64,000 bases of DNA, from NCBI GenBank assembly GCA_015178975.1, contig WHVD01000014.1, positions 682,001-746,000 on the forward strand, in the 5' to 3' direction. A model generated the notes under the pieces. The model ran no database searches. It had not been told where the DNA came from and saw nothing but the letters and a program-made list of their open reading frames with translations. The number at the start of each line of letters is the position of its first letter. The first letter of the stretch is position 1. Made by a program: the position numbers and the translations under genes. Shown piece after piece: positions 34,441 to 46,009 of this stretch. Source of the stretch: Hysterangium stoloniferum. Lineage: Eukaryota > Basidiomycota > Agaricomycetes > Hysterangiales > Hysterangiaceae.

Positions 34441-35640
34441 ATGGGCCCCAATAGTGGACCTTACCATCAGTCTTCCAACAGCTCTCATGCTTTCAAGTAC
34501 CAGAAGCTCAATGGCCAAAATTACCCACTCTGGGCCGAGCACATGCAGGCTGCCTTGCAGTCAAGATATTTGTGGTTAATTGTCAGTGGCTGAGAAGCAT
34601 GCCCTGCAAAACCAGCAGATACTAAACCAGACCAAATGATGGCTGCTGAATGGAAAGCTGAAAAGAAGGACTATATGGATTGGTTGTTAAGGGATGAAGC
34701 AGCTCAGGGTTTGATGAAGGGGGCAGTGCAAAGCACACAGTGGCCACACATTGTGTTAGCCCAGATGTCACAGGAAATGTGGGATTTATGGAAGGACATG
34801 TATGTAACCAACCAACAATGGATTGACATTCACTATCACTTCAAAGAACTTTACACTCAGAAGTATGTAGATACAACCTCAATGCCAGATCACATAGCAA
34901 CCATGCTTGACCTGGGGTGCAAGATTTTAGCAGCTGGTGAACTCCTTCCAGATATCCACATTGCACATGCACTCATCCTTTCCCTTCCAACTACACAATC
35001 TTGGGATGTAATCAAAATCCAGCTTTTCAGCATGGAGATCTCAAAACTCACCTCTCAAACTGTCAGCACTACACTTATCGCCAAAGCTAATCGTCATTCC
35101 AAGGAGAAGTCAAGTGAAATGACCCTTCTCGCTAAGAAGTTGAATAACCAAGGGAAACCTGGAGGTGGCAAAAATGGTGGCAAAATTCGCAAACCAAAGC
35201 CAGATGATGAATGCCACTACTGTCAGGAAAAAGGACATTGGATTAGCAAGTGTCCTAAGTGTGAGGAAGACGAGAAGAAGAAGAAGGATGGTGGAGGCAC
35301 TGCTAACCTCACCATGTCAAATCTTCATGAGTTGGGTCCTCGCCAGGTAGGGCAGGTTTATGTGGTTGGAGCTACTTCCAGCGAGTTGGCAGAATTGATT
35401 CTAGATTGTGGTGCAACATCACATATGTTCTGCAACAGGAAGTATTTCAAGATGTACATACCTTCCACTACTGGTGAAACAATTGCAGTGGGACATGCCC
35501 ATTCCATTCCCATTTCAGGCAGTGGCAGTATCACATTCAGGAGCATATTGCCAGGTGGATATAGGACAGTCACCCTTACCGAGGTATACCACATTCTGAA
35601 GCTTGCTGCAAATTTAGTCAGCCTCGGTCTGGAGCCTTGA
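34441..35640 (+). pseudogene. gag: Copia element 1 gag and protease
   Basis: One frame from MGPNSGPYHQ with a single TGA at 34591 (LIVSG, then stop). It shows a Copia gag domain (LNGQNYPLWAEHMQ early, then the UBN2-like region), a CCHC knuckle CHYCQEKGHWISKC near 35212, and a protease with LILDCGATSHMF near 35395. Without the stop this would be about 400 aa. The frame ends in a deletion or shift near 35635. Confidence 0.85.
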
Positions 35641-38144
35641 AGGATGTCATAGCCATGTTGGAATGACAGTCAGGAAAACATCTCAAGCAGATCAGATGTG
35701 ATAATGGAATGGAATTCATAACAGCAATAGTAGAATCCTTTTGCAAAAGGAATGGAATTATCATGGAAACAACTGTACCATATCCCCCTGAGCAGAATGG
35801 GATTGCTGAACATGCCATTACAGTTTTCTTTCAAATGGTGAGGTGCATGCTCCATTCTGTGAAGATGGACTTGCACTACTGGGGGGAAGCATTCTTGTAT
35901 GCTGTCCATATCCGCAGTTGCACAATTCCCTCAGCCCTTGATAACGTCCCATTTGAAGATTGGTATGGACGAAAACTTGATATGTCCCACCTCTGGATAT
36001 TTGGATCAGTCACATATGCCAATATCCCAAAAAGGTTGTGTAAAGGGAAGTTAGAAGTTACTTCAATTAAATGCTGCTTACTAGGTTGGTGGAACAATGA
36101 GATGGAAGGTTACTGCCTTGAGGATGCAGAGACAGGAAAGCTGATTACCACTTGTGATGTACAGTTTGCAGAGGATGACAATCTGAATGATCTTGCTATC
36201 ATCGAAACGTGAGGTATTGCACCTACGAAGGCTCATCTCGATAGTCTAGAACCAGGTGGTGGTACAGATGCTTCCCCAAAGATTCCCACTATCCACCAGT
36301 CTCAACTCATCAATCAGATTCAAGACAATACCCAAAATGCTGATCCTCCACAATGCACCATGGAGAATACTACCCTGGTTACAGAAACAGCATTGCCTAC
36401 CCTGCCCTGCTCATCCAAGTGGTCAAACCTTCCATCACAAACACAACCTACATGCAAAGTCAATGTGCCAGCCCCACCAGGAATTGCTGCGACTGAAGAA
36501 GAGATTGATACAGTGATTATGCATGGAAGTGAGCATTGTGCCTTTATTTCCTTTCCCAGAAAACCACGAAATTACCATGAGGCCATGATGTCACCCTACA
36601 AGAAGCAGTGGGAGAAAGCCATAGCGACCGGATACGAGAAGTTGAAGTCAACTGGAACCTTTGAATGGGTCAGTCAACTGCCTCTAGGACGAAAAGCCAT
36701 TGGTTGTCACATTGTATTTCGTGAAAAGAGGGACGGCAATGGTGAATTTGTCAAAGCAAAGGCTCACATTGTCGCAAAGGGCTTCTTGCAGGTGCCAGGA
36801 AATGATTTTACTGAAACCTTCTCATCAGTGGTGAAATTTACAACCTTAGAAACCTTACTATCTCTCATAGCACACAAAGATTGGGAACTACACCAAATTG
36901 ACATTGTCAGTGCATATTTGCAGGGCAACTTAGACGAGGAAATATATATGGATGTACCAGAAGGAATCAAGGAGGATAATAAAGAAGGATGATATTGGAG
37001 ATTGTTGAAGGCCTTGTATGGATTGAAGCAAGCTGGATGACAATGGAAAATAAAGCTTAATGAAGCCATGGAAAGTCTCAGTTTCAAAAGGAGCCATGCC
37101 AATGACTGTCTTTACATTCTTTGCAAGGATGGGAAACTCGCTTTATTGGTGTTAATCTATGTCAATGACATGGCTGTGGCTGGGCACACACTCACTCAAA
37201 TCTCAAGATTCAGGGAAGACATTCCGAAACATTTCAATATCACTGATCTCAGTGAACTGAAATACATCCTTGGAATACAAGTCAACTGAGACCACAGCAC
37301 ACATTCCATCTTGTTGAGCCAAACCACCTACATTCACCAAGTTTTAGCACGTTTTGGCATGAAAGACTGTGCACCAGTCACCACCCCACTTGCAGTCAAT
37401 CATAACCTTGCAGCATCACAATCACCATCAACCAACAAAGAGCTACAAGAATATCTCAGCTATGCGAATGGTCTTCAGTACCTGGAGATAGTAGGCTCAC
37501 TATTATATGCAACACAAACTCAACCAGACATTCAATTTGCAGTTGGAGTTGTGGCACAGTTTGGAGGCAACCCTGGGAAGCCTCACCTTGAAGCTGTAAA
37601 ACATATTTTACATTATTTAAAAGGTACAGCCATGATGGTACTTACATTTGGACGGAAGAACCACGACTTGACTGACCTGGTTGGCTGGACCAACTCAAAT
37701 TGGGCTCAGGACCCTGACTCGCTATGTTCAGTGGGAGGGTTCATATTCAACATCACTGGTGGCTCAATATCCTGGTCATCAAAGAAGCAACCCACCATTG
37801 CTCTGTCAACAGTGGAAGCCAAATATATGGCTGCTTCAAATGCCACAAAGGAGGCCATATGGTTAAGAGTGTTACTTGAAGATCTCAGATTTCCACAAAC
37901 CACTGCCACAATCATTCATGCAGATAACCAGGGCTGTATTGCACTCACCCATAATCCCATCTCTCACTTGCGAGCAAAGCATATTGATATCAGGCATCAC
38001 TTCATTCGAGAATGCATTGAAAAACTTGAGGTCCATCTGAAGTACGTCACTACAAAGGACATGTTAGCAGACATTTTCACCAAGCAATTACTGTGGGAGA
38101 CCTTTGAGAAGTTCAGATCTATGTTAGGGGTTGGAGATGCATGA
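35641..38144 (+). pseudogene. pol: Copia element 1 pol: integrase end, RT, RNase H, interrupted only by TGA
   Basis: A 2.5-kb single frame containing the end of the integrase core (RCDNGMEFITA, PEQNGIAEHA), the RT (AKGFLQVPGNDFTETF, VSAYLQGNLDEEIY, a YVNDM box where YVDDM is usual) and RNase H (IALSTVEAKYMA, HADNQGCIAL, KHIDIRHHFIRE). TGA codons lie at 35664, 36210, 36990, 37038 and 37287; there is no TAA or TAG and no shift. At each, Arg fits the alignment to family text (for example LKQAG-stop-QW). The D-to-N change in the catalytic box would abolish RT activity. Confidence 0.9.
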
Positions 38145-38164
38145 CAGAACTCACTGAGTGGGAG

Positions 38165-38337
38165 CGACGAAATATTATGGACTTTATACATTTACAGATC
38201 ATTCTTGTCACAATGCGCAGTTGCCCTGCTTATGTAATGTAGTAATCGAGAAATTTTCTCTAACAATATGATCTTTAGAACCATCAACAGGAGTGCTTCG
38301 TTACTGACCTTCGTGCACTCAGGTTCACCTGGCGTCA
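38165..38337 (+). repeat. 3' LTR of Copia element 1
   Basis: 173 bp, starting CGACGAAATATTATGG and ending CACCTGGCGTCA. It is followed by TATCA, matching the TSD before the 5' LTR. Confidence 0.9.
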
Positions 38338-38445
38338 TATCAGCATGGGGATATTGGTCAATAGAACTATCCTTATAGAGAGGTGTCGGAGTATGCCAAT
38401 TTTAGCTACTGTACAGTCAGTTGAAATGGTGAATACTGGAGTAAC

Positions 38446-39915
38446 TGGGTAGTTCACAATCTGTTTAGCAATTTCGTAGGCCTGGTATTCGCCTTATGCA
38501 ACTTTGTAAGGTTTCTCGATTCCGTAACTTGGAATTGCCAATTACATCTTTGTTCTGTCCCCCCTCGTAGCATTATTCATTCATGGCCAGGTCGCCCCCT
38601 TCCTGCTGACGGAAACCCGTCGAATGGAGTGTAACTATGTTTTCATTGTGGGTGGCTACATACTGACCTTGTATCCAGTTGACCCTGTGTTACGACTGTG
38701 TCGTAACCCTTCGCAAACCGACGCCCCCCGACGGAATACCCTCGTTATACGTCTCCGACAATACAACACCTCGGAAGACGTCGGACCTCCGACGCTGACG
38801 TATGCTCTCCGGTCAATCAAACCCGACTACGCCTTTCTGTCTGGTTATGTTTTGATATGTCCCTTTCATCATGTTGATCCGTATCATCTTATGTTCCACA
38901 TATGTCTAACTATATTCGTAGTCCTCGAACTATTTCCTTTTATCGTAATTTCCATTCTCGGTTATCATCGGCCTCCGAACTAATCATAAACTTCCTGTTC
39001 CTAGTCAAGCTTATTGTTAATGCCGTTTTCCGCCCTCCTCCCCATTAGTACTTTCTAGACGCCTGTTACTTGTATATGAACTCGCTGTAATTGTAGTTAC
39101 GAGGCAATCAGAATATCGACTCAGAATACCCTCATACGTCTGTAGCAGTCTCATACTAGGAGAATCTCTCTTCCGCCTTCGCGTGCGCTCGCCCACTCTC
39201 GGCCCCGACCCCTTGGCCCGACACCTGACTTTTCCTTCGGTTCCGATCGGTGTCTTGCCGAAAAGTTCTTCTTAGGATTTAGTCTTCGCCTGTCCGAAAT
39301 TTAAGGACAACCTACGGATATTTGCGAGGGCGCAGCATATAAGCTGAAGCCGAGTCCTTCCGATCGGTCCCCGTCGGCCACCGACATTAGTCAGTTTCTA
39401 GTTCTTAACACCCTGCGGGGGTGCGTCGAATTGTGTGTAGTCATCTTACGCATTTATTTCTAGACTCTCGTGGTCTTTCGGGTTTGTCCTCCCCCTCGTA
39501 TTCTTACATCCGACTCTAATTGGAAGTCCAGCGAACCGTCAACAAATTCAAAGTCTCTTTCCCAGTATGCCATTTGACCCCAGTACTTTATTTGCTTTTA
39601 TTACTTTTGGCATAACTCAAATATTCTCGAGTCCCGTCTTCCAATCCATTATCCATTGCATATTGTCTTGGCATTGATGGGCCCTAAGGAATGGAATTCT
39701 CTGTTGGGCTCGAAAAGCCCACGTGAATCTTTACTGTTTTATTGAAGACGTGTTTCCTATAATATCGATGCTTTTTTGAAGCTAATTTATATCTACCAAG
39801 ACTTTCCCGCTAGGCTCTCAGACTTTATGCTCTGTTGATTTTAGAATTGCTCAGAGGAGCATTATTTGATTTCATTATTTTTCAAATGACTACGTATTCC
39901 GCCGAAGTCCCTTCT
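38446..39915. repeat. Dispersed repeat split by a solo LTR (pair of 51428-52150)
   Basis: Sequence such as CTGTTTAGCAATTTCGTAGG (start) and GACTACGTATTCCGC (end) is shared with 51428-52150. Removing the solo LTR 38688-39410 and one TSD copy restores collinearity. The right end is cut by the TRIM-like element at 39916. Confidence 0.85.
38688..39410 (+). mobile_element. Solo LTR of the chromovirus family, TSD CCCTG
   Basis: 723 bp, TGTTACGAC...GTTCTTAACA, similar to the LTRs at 6176 and 13171 but with a diverged first ~150 bases. CCCTG occurs immediately before (38683-38687) and after (39411-39415). The unoccupied site is present at about 51650 (GTCGACCCTGCCCGGGCGCG). It arose by LTR-LTR recombination, so a full element once stood here. 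Confidence 0.94.
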
Positions 39916-40943
39916 TGTTGGATATTTTAGGAGTCTTAAATGTATAAGGGCATGTATAGCGCTCACTACAGGATGTTTATATACCAAATACCCAATTCAA
40001 TCTCAGAATCAAACATCTGAGACAACACGGGAATCTTGTAGCTTCTATGGCTCGCAGACTCCAACACTCCCCCTCGAGCCTTAGAAGCTCATACTACTAT
40101 TCGACCATACAGAGGTCGACCAATGTTGTTCCAAATGACCGGGGAGTTATCCGAATGGTATAAAGTCACGTTTAGTGAGTCCCGCTCTCACCAACCTCCC
40201 CAGGTCCTCCTCACCCCTGAACACTCTTCTGTAATGCACTACAGCTCCCTAAGACTCTACTAGTCATAGCATTCCCTCCAGCAGAGATTTCCTATCCCTC
40301 CAGCTCATGATACCTGTCGGGCTGCCATCCTCAGACTCGACGGCTCCTGAACATACATATCTTCAGCACCTCAGTCAGCCAGGTCATTGCAGCATTATCT
40401 GGAGCATATTTGTATGTGCAGGGGATTGCATCAAATGACGTGAGAGGTGAGGACAATCCACAGCGTGCAACTTGAAAAACTTCACATAATGGCATCAGGG
40501 GGTGATTCTGACAAAACACTGTCTAGCCAGGGTAACTGGTGGCTCTCCGGAATGTGCTCCCATTAAGGCTCCACCGTCTTTGCAGATGGGGCCCATAACC
40601 TGAAGATTAACGAGTGTGAATAGTTATTCGTTATTGTTCTTTACACTAATTCTCGTATATATATATCATACAGGTGGATAGAGTTTATCCACTAAGTGGA
40701 TTGATACATCATAAGCCATCATAAGCTGCATCACCTATTGTATCATATGCATGGCTCCACTTGTTCTGGTGCCTATACCTTCAACACTTGTATCTCAATA
40801 TAGAAGCTATGAGACTCCCATGTTGTCTCAGATGTTTGATTCTGAGATTGAATTGGGTATTTGGTATATAAACATCATGTAGTGAGTGCTATACAATAGT
40901 GTGCTTTGCCCTTATACATTTAAGACTCCTAAAATATCCAACA
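39916..40943 (-). mobile_element. TRIM-like short LTR element (minus), right LTR now inverted
   Basis: The left LTR is 39916-40066 (151 bp, TGTTGGA...TCCAACA). To its right is CTCCCCCTCGAGCC, a polypurine tract when read on the minus strand. About 520 bases of internal sequence follow with no gag or pol motif, then GGGCCCATAACC (40589-40600), the complement of the binding site seen in the Copia elements. The matching second LTR (40798-40943, lacking its first ~20 bases) lies beyond another LTR and in the opposite orientation. Size and lack of coding capacity fit a terminal-repeat retrotransposon in miniature. Confidence 0.68.
40601..40797 (-). repeat. LTR of Copia element 2, inverted relative to the element
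   Basis: 197 bp. Its reverse complement starts TGAGATACAAGTG and ends CGTTAATCTTCA, matching the two ends of the LTR at 45202-45840. It stands minus while the element it should serve (40995-45195) reads plus. Confidence 0.8.
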
Positions 40944-40994
40944 GGTTATGGGCCCTGGCCCTTCTTATCAGTAAAATAACTCAGGATTATTATC

Positions 40995-43900
40995 ATGACT
41001 ACCTTGGAGAAGATCAAGGACCATGAATCGAGTACTGGAAGTGCATATAAAGTCTTTCTGAAGCTACACAAAGACAACTATTTTATATGGAGTGCAAGTA
41101 TGAAGACAGTACTTGAATCTTTGGACCAGTGGAAAGTCATAACTGGAGAATTGGCAGATCCCATACATGCTAAATTGGACACCCCAATGAAAGATGAATT
41201 GGAAATTGAAGAAGCCTGGGTGCTTCAAAAGAAGAGGGCATATAGCAAAATAATGTTGTGTGTAGAAGACGAACCAAGGGTAGCTATTATGACTAATGAT
41301 AATCCTGTTGACGCTTGGAACAAACTGAAAAATACTTATGGAACATGTCTTGCTAACAGCCGGCAACATTACTATCTGAACTCGTACACATGAGGTACGA
41401 TGGAACCAGAATAATTGAGTATAAGGCCCAAATGGATTCTATCCGAATCAAATTGTTAGAAGCAGGACACAGCATTGTGGACCCTGATTACCTTAGCCTT
41501 TTCATGAGCACACTCCTGGAATATTTCGATATTATGTTGATGACGATCAGCTATGATAAGGACACTGTTGAAGAAATTGTCAACAAGCTCTGACAAATCG
41601 AGATACAAAAAGAAATACATCCTGGGTTTGCAGATGGTTCTGCATTTCACACTCAAAATGATACAAACAGGTCTGGGGGATGATTCCAGTGTGGACGTGG
41701 GAGCCTGGGATGAGGCAGGCCAAATAATAGGAGTTTGCAAGGATGCTACAAGTGTAGATATTTGTCCCATTGGGTGTGAAATTGTCCAAAAAGGAAAAAG
41801 AGGAATCTTCAGTAATTGGGAGGACAATCAAAGCAGGATAAAGGGCTGACTAATGCACCTGATAACGCATCAACCTCAGTTTTGAGCTGAGGGATGTTTA
41901 CAGCAGTGGATTCCATATTTTTCATGGGTAAAGATACGACTCAACATAAATATTTCCTGGATTCTGCATCATCAGGACATTATGTGCCAAATATCCAGGA
42001 CTTACACAATTTTATGGCATATAATGTAGCAAAGAAGATTCAAACAGCCAATGGTGGTTACATTTATGCCGAGGGTGTTGGAACATTGAAATTTAATGTG
42101 TCAAGTTTTGGACCAGAATTCATAGGTGAAATTCTGAATGTCGAATGGACACCCGAAGCCAAGGTGCAATTGCTGAATCCTGCACAGCTCTTTAAGGATG
42201 GCTATCAAGTCTATCTGAATATAAATGGTTTAAGAATTATCAACATGAATGGATGAACCTTAGGTAAAGCCATCGAGAGAAGGAATGTGTACCCATTCCA
42301 ATTCAGGATGATTCCAGCCTCGTCATCAATATGTGGATATATGAATTTATCAGAAGGTGAATTACAAGAAAATTTGGACAACATACCTGTAGCGTATTCC
42401 ATGAAATAACCAAGTAACTTGATGTTATGGCATCAGCGATTGGGCCATCTACACACAACCACCATCCGAAATCTAGCACAGCATTTTGCATCTGGAATAG
42501 AAATGGATGATTATGAGGAATTCGAAGCAGATTGTATTGCTTGCATCGAAGGAAAACAACATTGAACTCCATTTAAAACTGGCTGAACTTGAGTGACGCA
42601 AATCAAACCCCTTCACATGGATTTAGCCAGACCAATGGAGACAATAAGCTTCAATAAGAAATGATATTTTATAATAATCATTGACAATTACTCACACGCT
42701 GTATGGATTGAAATGTTAGCAAGCAAATCAGAGGCTATTCAGAAAATATGAGAATACATACAGAAACTCAAGACACAGTTTGATGTGAAAGTCCAAGGTG
42801 TAATGGCAGACAATGGGAATTCATCAATTTGGAAATTAAGAGATATTTATTGTCCAAGGGAATATTGTTGTTTACATCAGTTCCTTATACACTTCAGCAA
42901 AATGGAATTGCAGAAAGGGGTATACACACAATTTCAGAGGGGGGTCGATCAATGTTATATTCATTGAATTGCCCAAATTCCTTTGGTCAATAGCTGTCAA
43001 GATGATGGCATATCTGAAAAACCAAAGTCCAACTTGAACAAATGATGGACATACATCAATCAAAAATGTTACCGGAGAGAGGCCAGATCTATCCCATTTA
43101 CATATTTTTGGCAGTCCAGTTAGTGTCACTTATCCCTAGACAAAAATGGCAGAAATTGGACCCATGTTCTAAAATGGGCTATATGGTTGGATATGAACCA
43201 TACTCCACTGGTTACTTGGTATGGTATCCTGGGTCTAGATGTATTGAAAAGGTATGAGATGTGATATTCCATGAAAATGCAATGCCATCACTGGTCCTGT
43301 ATGGAGATGAAGGGCAATTTAGGCATATTGCAGATACAAAGGAAAATAACAAACCTCAATTAAAGGTGATGTTGAATGAGCCACAGCATAGGCTCACGAT
43401 ACAAATTCCTCCACATCCAAGACCCACTGATGGAAAAGGAAAAGAAATCAATAAATCATTGTACCAGTCATAGCTAGTTTCAAACATACCCAATATCCCA
43501 CATGAAATGTCACAATCCAGATATACATATGAGAGAAATAGCTGGAAGTACAATATTAGCAGATAAGGAAGCATCTGGGCACAATGATGGACTCATTATG
43601 TATTCTGCCATAGGAAGTAATCTGATGATCCAAGAGGCACTTAATATGCCAGGAGAAGGAGTTGCCTGGGAGAAGGTGTGACAAATGGAATGGCAGAATA
43701 TGCTGGATCACAAAGTATTTGGACCACCCAAAGAACCACCACCTGAAACACAAATTTTGAAGACAGGAACTGTATGTCGTCAAATGTACAAAAAAAATGG
43801 TGAACTGGTAAAGTGAAAAGTTCAGATTGTTGTCAAGGGCTTTAGTCAGATTCCCGGTCTACACTTTAATGAGACCTACACACCAGTCATGAAGTGGGAA

Positions 43901-45195
43901 ACATTCCGAATTTTATGAGCGCTGGGTGGAATAACGAATTCAGCCATCTGACAATTCAATGTGAAATCGGCATACTTACATGGGATGATGAAGGAGAAAG
44001 TTTGGGTTCAGCAGCTGGAAGGATTTGAAGAACCCAAAAAGGAGCACCTAGCATTGCCATTATTGAAGGCCCTGTATGGCACAAAACAAGGAGGCAATGA
44101 GTGGAGAAAAATGTTATATGATTTTATGGTTAAGGAACTTACCTAGTACTGTTCTGACTTTGATAGTGCTGCATTCTTCAAAACATGGGATGACAGAAGT
44201 TGGGCCATGGTTGCCCTTTGGGTGGATGATGCAACAGCTGTCAGTGATGAAAGAAAATGACTCTTAGATCTTGAAAAGGTATTTAGTGAATAATTTGGAA
44301 TTTCGAGTGAAGGAGATGCTCACTGGATCTTGGGAATAAGTATTTGTCAGGGCATTGATTTGAAATCAATATTCATATCCCAAAAGGAATACATCAAAAA
44401 CATCACGAAGAAATTTAATGTACAGAATTCAAGACCAGTTTGGTCCCCTATCACACTAGGAATCGACTTCCAATCTATTACACGTCCAGAAACAGAAGAA
44501 GAACACGAGGAAATGGCAAAACTCCCATATCGTGAAATCATAGGAAGTTTAATGTTCACTGCCACGGTTTCATGTCCTGATATTGCATATTCTGTGAACA
44601 AATTATCACAATATTCATCAAACCCTGTGAGTGCACATTGGAACTTAGTGAAATGAGTCCTCCAATACTTATATACCACCTGAGATCACAATCTTCATTT
44701 GGGAGGAGGAGCCCTTTGTTTACACATATACTCAGATGCAGATTTCACTGGTGATACAGAGGACAGAAAGTCAACTGGAGGATACATCATATTTTTATTA
44801 TCAGGGGCCATATCTTGGTCTTCAAGAAAACAGTCGATGGTAGCTTTGTCTTTGATGGAAGCTGAATACATTGCTTTATCTGAAGCAGCATGCAAAGTTA
44901 TGTGGACAAGACATTTTTGGAGGAGTTGGATATTATTTATGAAGAACCGACAGTGATTTTTTTGAAGACAATCAAGACAATCGCATTTGCCCATAATCAA
45001 TGCCCTCTACAAAGAATGAAACATATTGAAGTCAAATATCATTTTATTCAACACTTCATCAAGAATGGAATGATCCAACTTATCTATTGACACATGAAGA
45101 AAATGATCACAGATATCTTAACAAAATCATTACTGCCATTGACTCATTCTTATCATATATTCCAACTGGGTATTGATACTTCAACACTCAAGGAG
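40995..45195 (+). pseudogene. Copia element 2 gag-pol, heavily decayed
   Basis: Plus strand. Gag starts MTTLEKIKDH (132 codons open, then a shift) and a CCHC knuckle appears as CYKCRYLSHWV-stop-NC near 41735. The protease-like segment YFLDSASSGHYVP is near 41950. A pre-integrase LMLWHQRLGHLH follows at 42423, then broken integrase, RT (VKSAYLHGMMKEKVWVQQ, ALYGTKQGGNEW) and RNase H (DRKSTGGYIIF, SLMEAEYIAL). There are more than fifteen stops, mostly TGA, with a few TAA. GGTTATGGGCCC (40944-40955) sits upstream and AGGAGGAGTAT before the 3' LTR. It is older than Copia element 1 by its damage. Confidence 0.88.
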
Positions 45196-45201
45196 GAGTA
45201 T

Positions 45202-45840
45202 TGAGATACAAGTGTTGAAGGTATAGGCACCAGAATGAGTGAAGCCACACATATGATATGATAGGTGATGTTGTCACAAATCAATTATTCTTCAATAAAG
45301 TCAAATAATATTCTATTGATCGAACTCAAAAGCCTTGTTCAACGAAGTATATATTCACCCTGTCAATGAAGTAAGAGGCTATTACCAGTCACAATAACTC
45401 ACAGAAGTATTTGTCGAAGAAGAAACGACAAGCTAGATTACTAGTATCACTAATTTACAGATATTTCAACTGGCTTCCCTTGCTTCTTTCATGGCCCTTT
45501 TATGCTTTTCTTTGTATCGTTATGACTATATTATGAATTAATAATGAAATCATTCATGATGTTGAAATGAGACATGTCGAAAGAGATTTGATGTTGTCGA
45601 ATAATGTTCAGGTTTATCGAGTCGAATTTGATGAGTCGAAGAGTTGTCAAATATTACCTTTGATTGTTTGTGACAATGTTGTGACTTGTGACGGTTGTGA
45701 CAGATGTGGCTTATGATGTGGCTTATGATGTATCAATCCACTTAGTGGATAAACTCTATCCACCTGTATGATATATATGTATATATAAGAAGTAGTGTAA
45801 AGAACAATAACAAATAACTATTCACACTCGTTAATCTTCA
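45202..45840 (+). repeat. 3' LTR of Copia element 2 with a nested insertion
   Basis: Starts TGAGATACAAGTGTTGAAGG after the purine tract and ends CACACTCGTTAATCTTCA. Compared with the 197-bp inverted LTR at 40601-40797 it has about 430 extra bases, which include the TIR-bounded segment 45271-45676. It ends inside the first codons of a copy of the two-finger ORF. Confidence 0.8.
45271..45676. mobile_element. Small TIR element nested in the Copia 2 LTR
   Basis: Left end TTGTCACAAATCAA and right end TTGATTGTTTGTGACAA are inverted copies with a small gap. The interior is AT-rich, non-coding, and shares about 200 bases with 5940-6175. Target duplication is unclear. Confidence 0.5.
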
Positions 45841-46009
45841 CCGCATTCTTATGATGTGTGGATGCAGTTGACACAGATGAGGGAGAAGGATGTGTGGATG
45901 GTGTAAGATGAGAAAGGGTAACAATGGGACCTGTGGATGATTCTCTGCTCGGTCCATCATTGTCATTTCTCTCATCATACGGAAAGGGGTATTGTTCCCC
46001 TTCCCACAA
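45841..46009 (-). pseudogene. Truncated copy of the two-finger ORF
   Basis: The first ~55 codons (MWEGEQYPFPYDERNDNDGP and the Ser/Thr/Pro-rich segment) are kept at high identity to 27228 downwards. The frame then enters the Copia 2 LTR and stops. Both finger modules are lost. Confidence 0.8.

Larger units (their letters stand above)
34263..38337 (+). mobile_element. Copia element 1 with LTRs and target-site duplication
   Basis: The 5' LTR is 34263-34436 (174 bp, TG...CA) and the 3' LTR 38165-38337 (173 bp, beginning CG instead of TG). TATCA flanks both sides (34258-34262 and 38338-38342). A presumed primer binding site GGTTATGGGCCC follows the 5' LTR directly, and a purine-rich GAGTGGGAG precedes the 3' LTR. 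The internal 3.7 kb encodes gag and pol in Copia order (INT before RT), with a deletion near 35635 that removed most of the integrase. Confidence 0.92.

Noticed and set aside
35664..37289. TGA recoded as Arg or suppressed
   Set aside because: The host genes end at TGA stops as normal (receptor, dioxygenase and P450 all use TGA), so CpG decay is the simpler reading.
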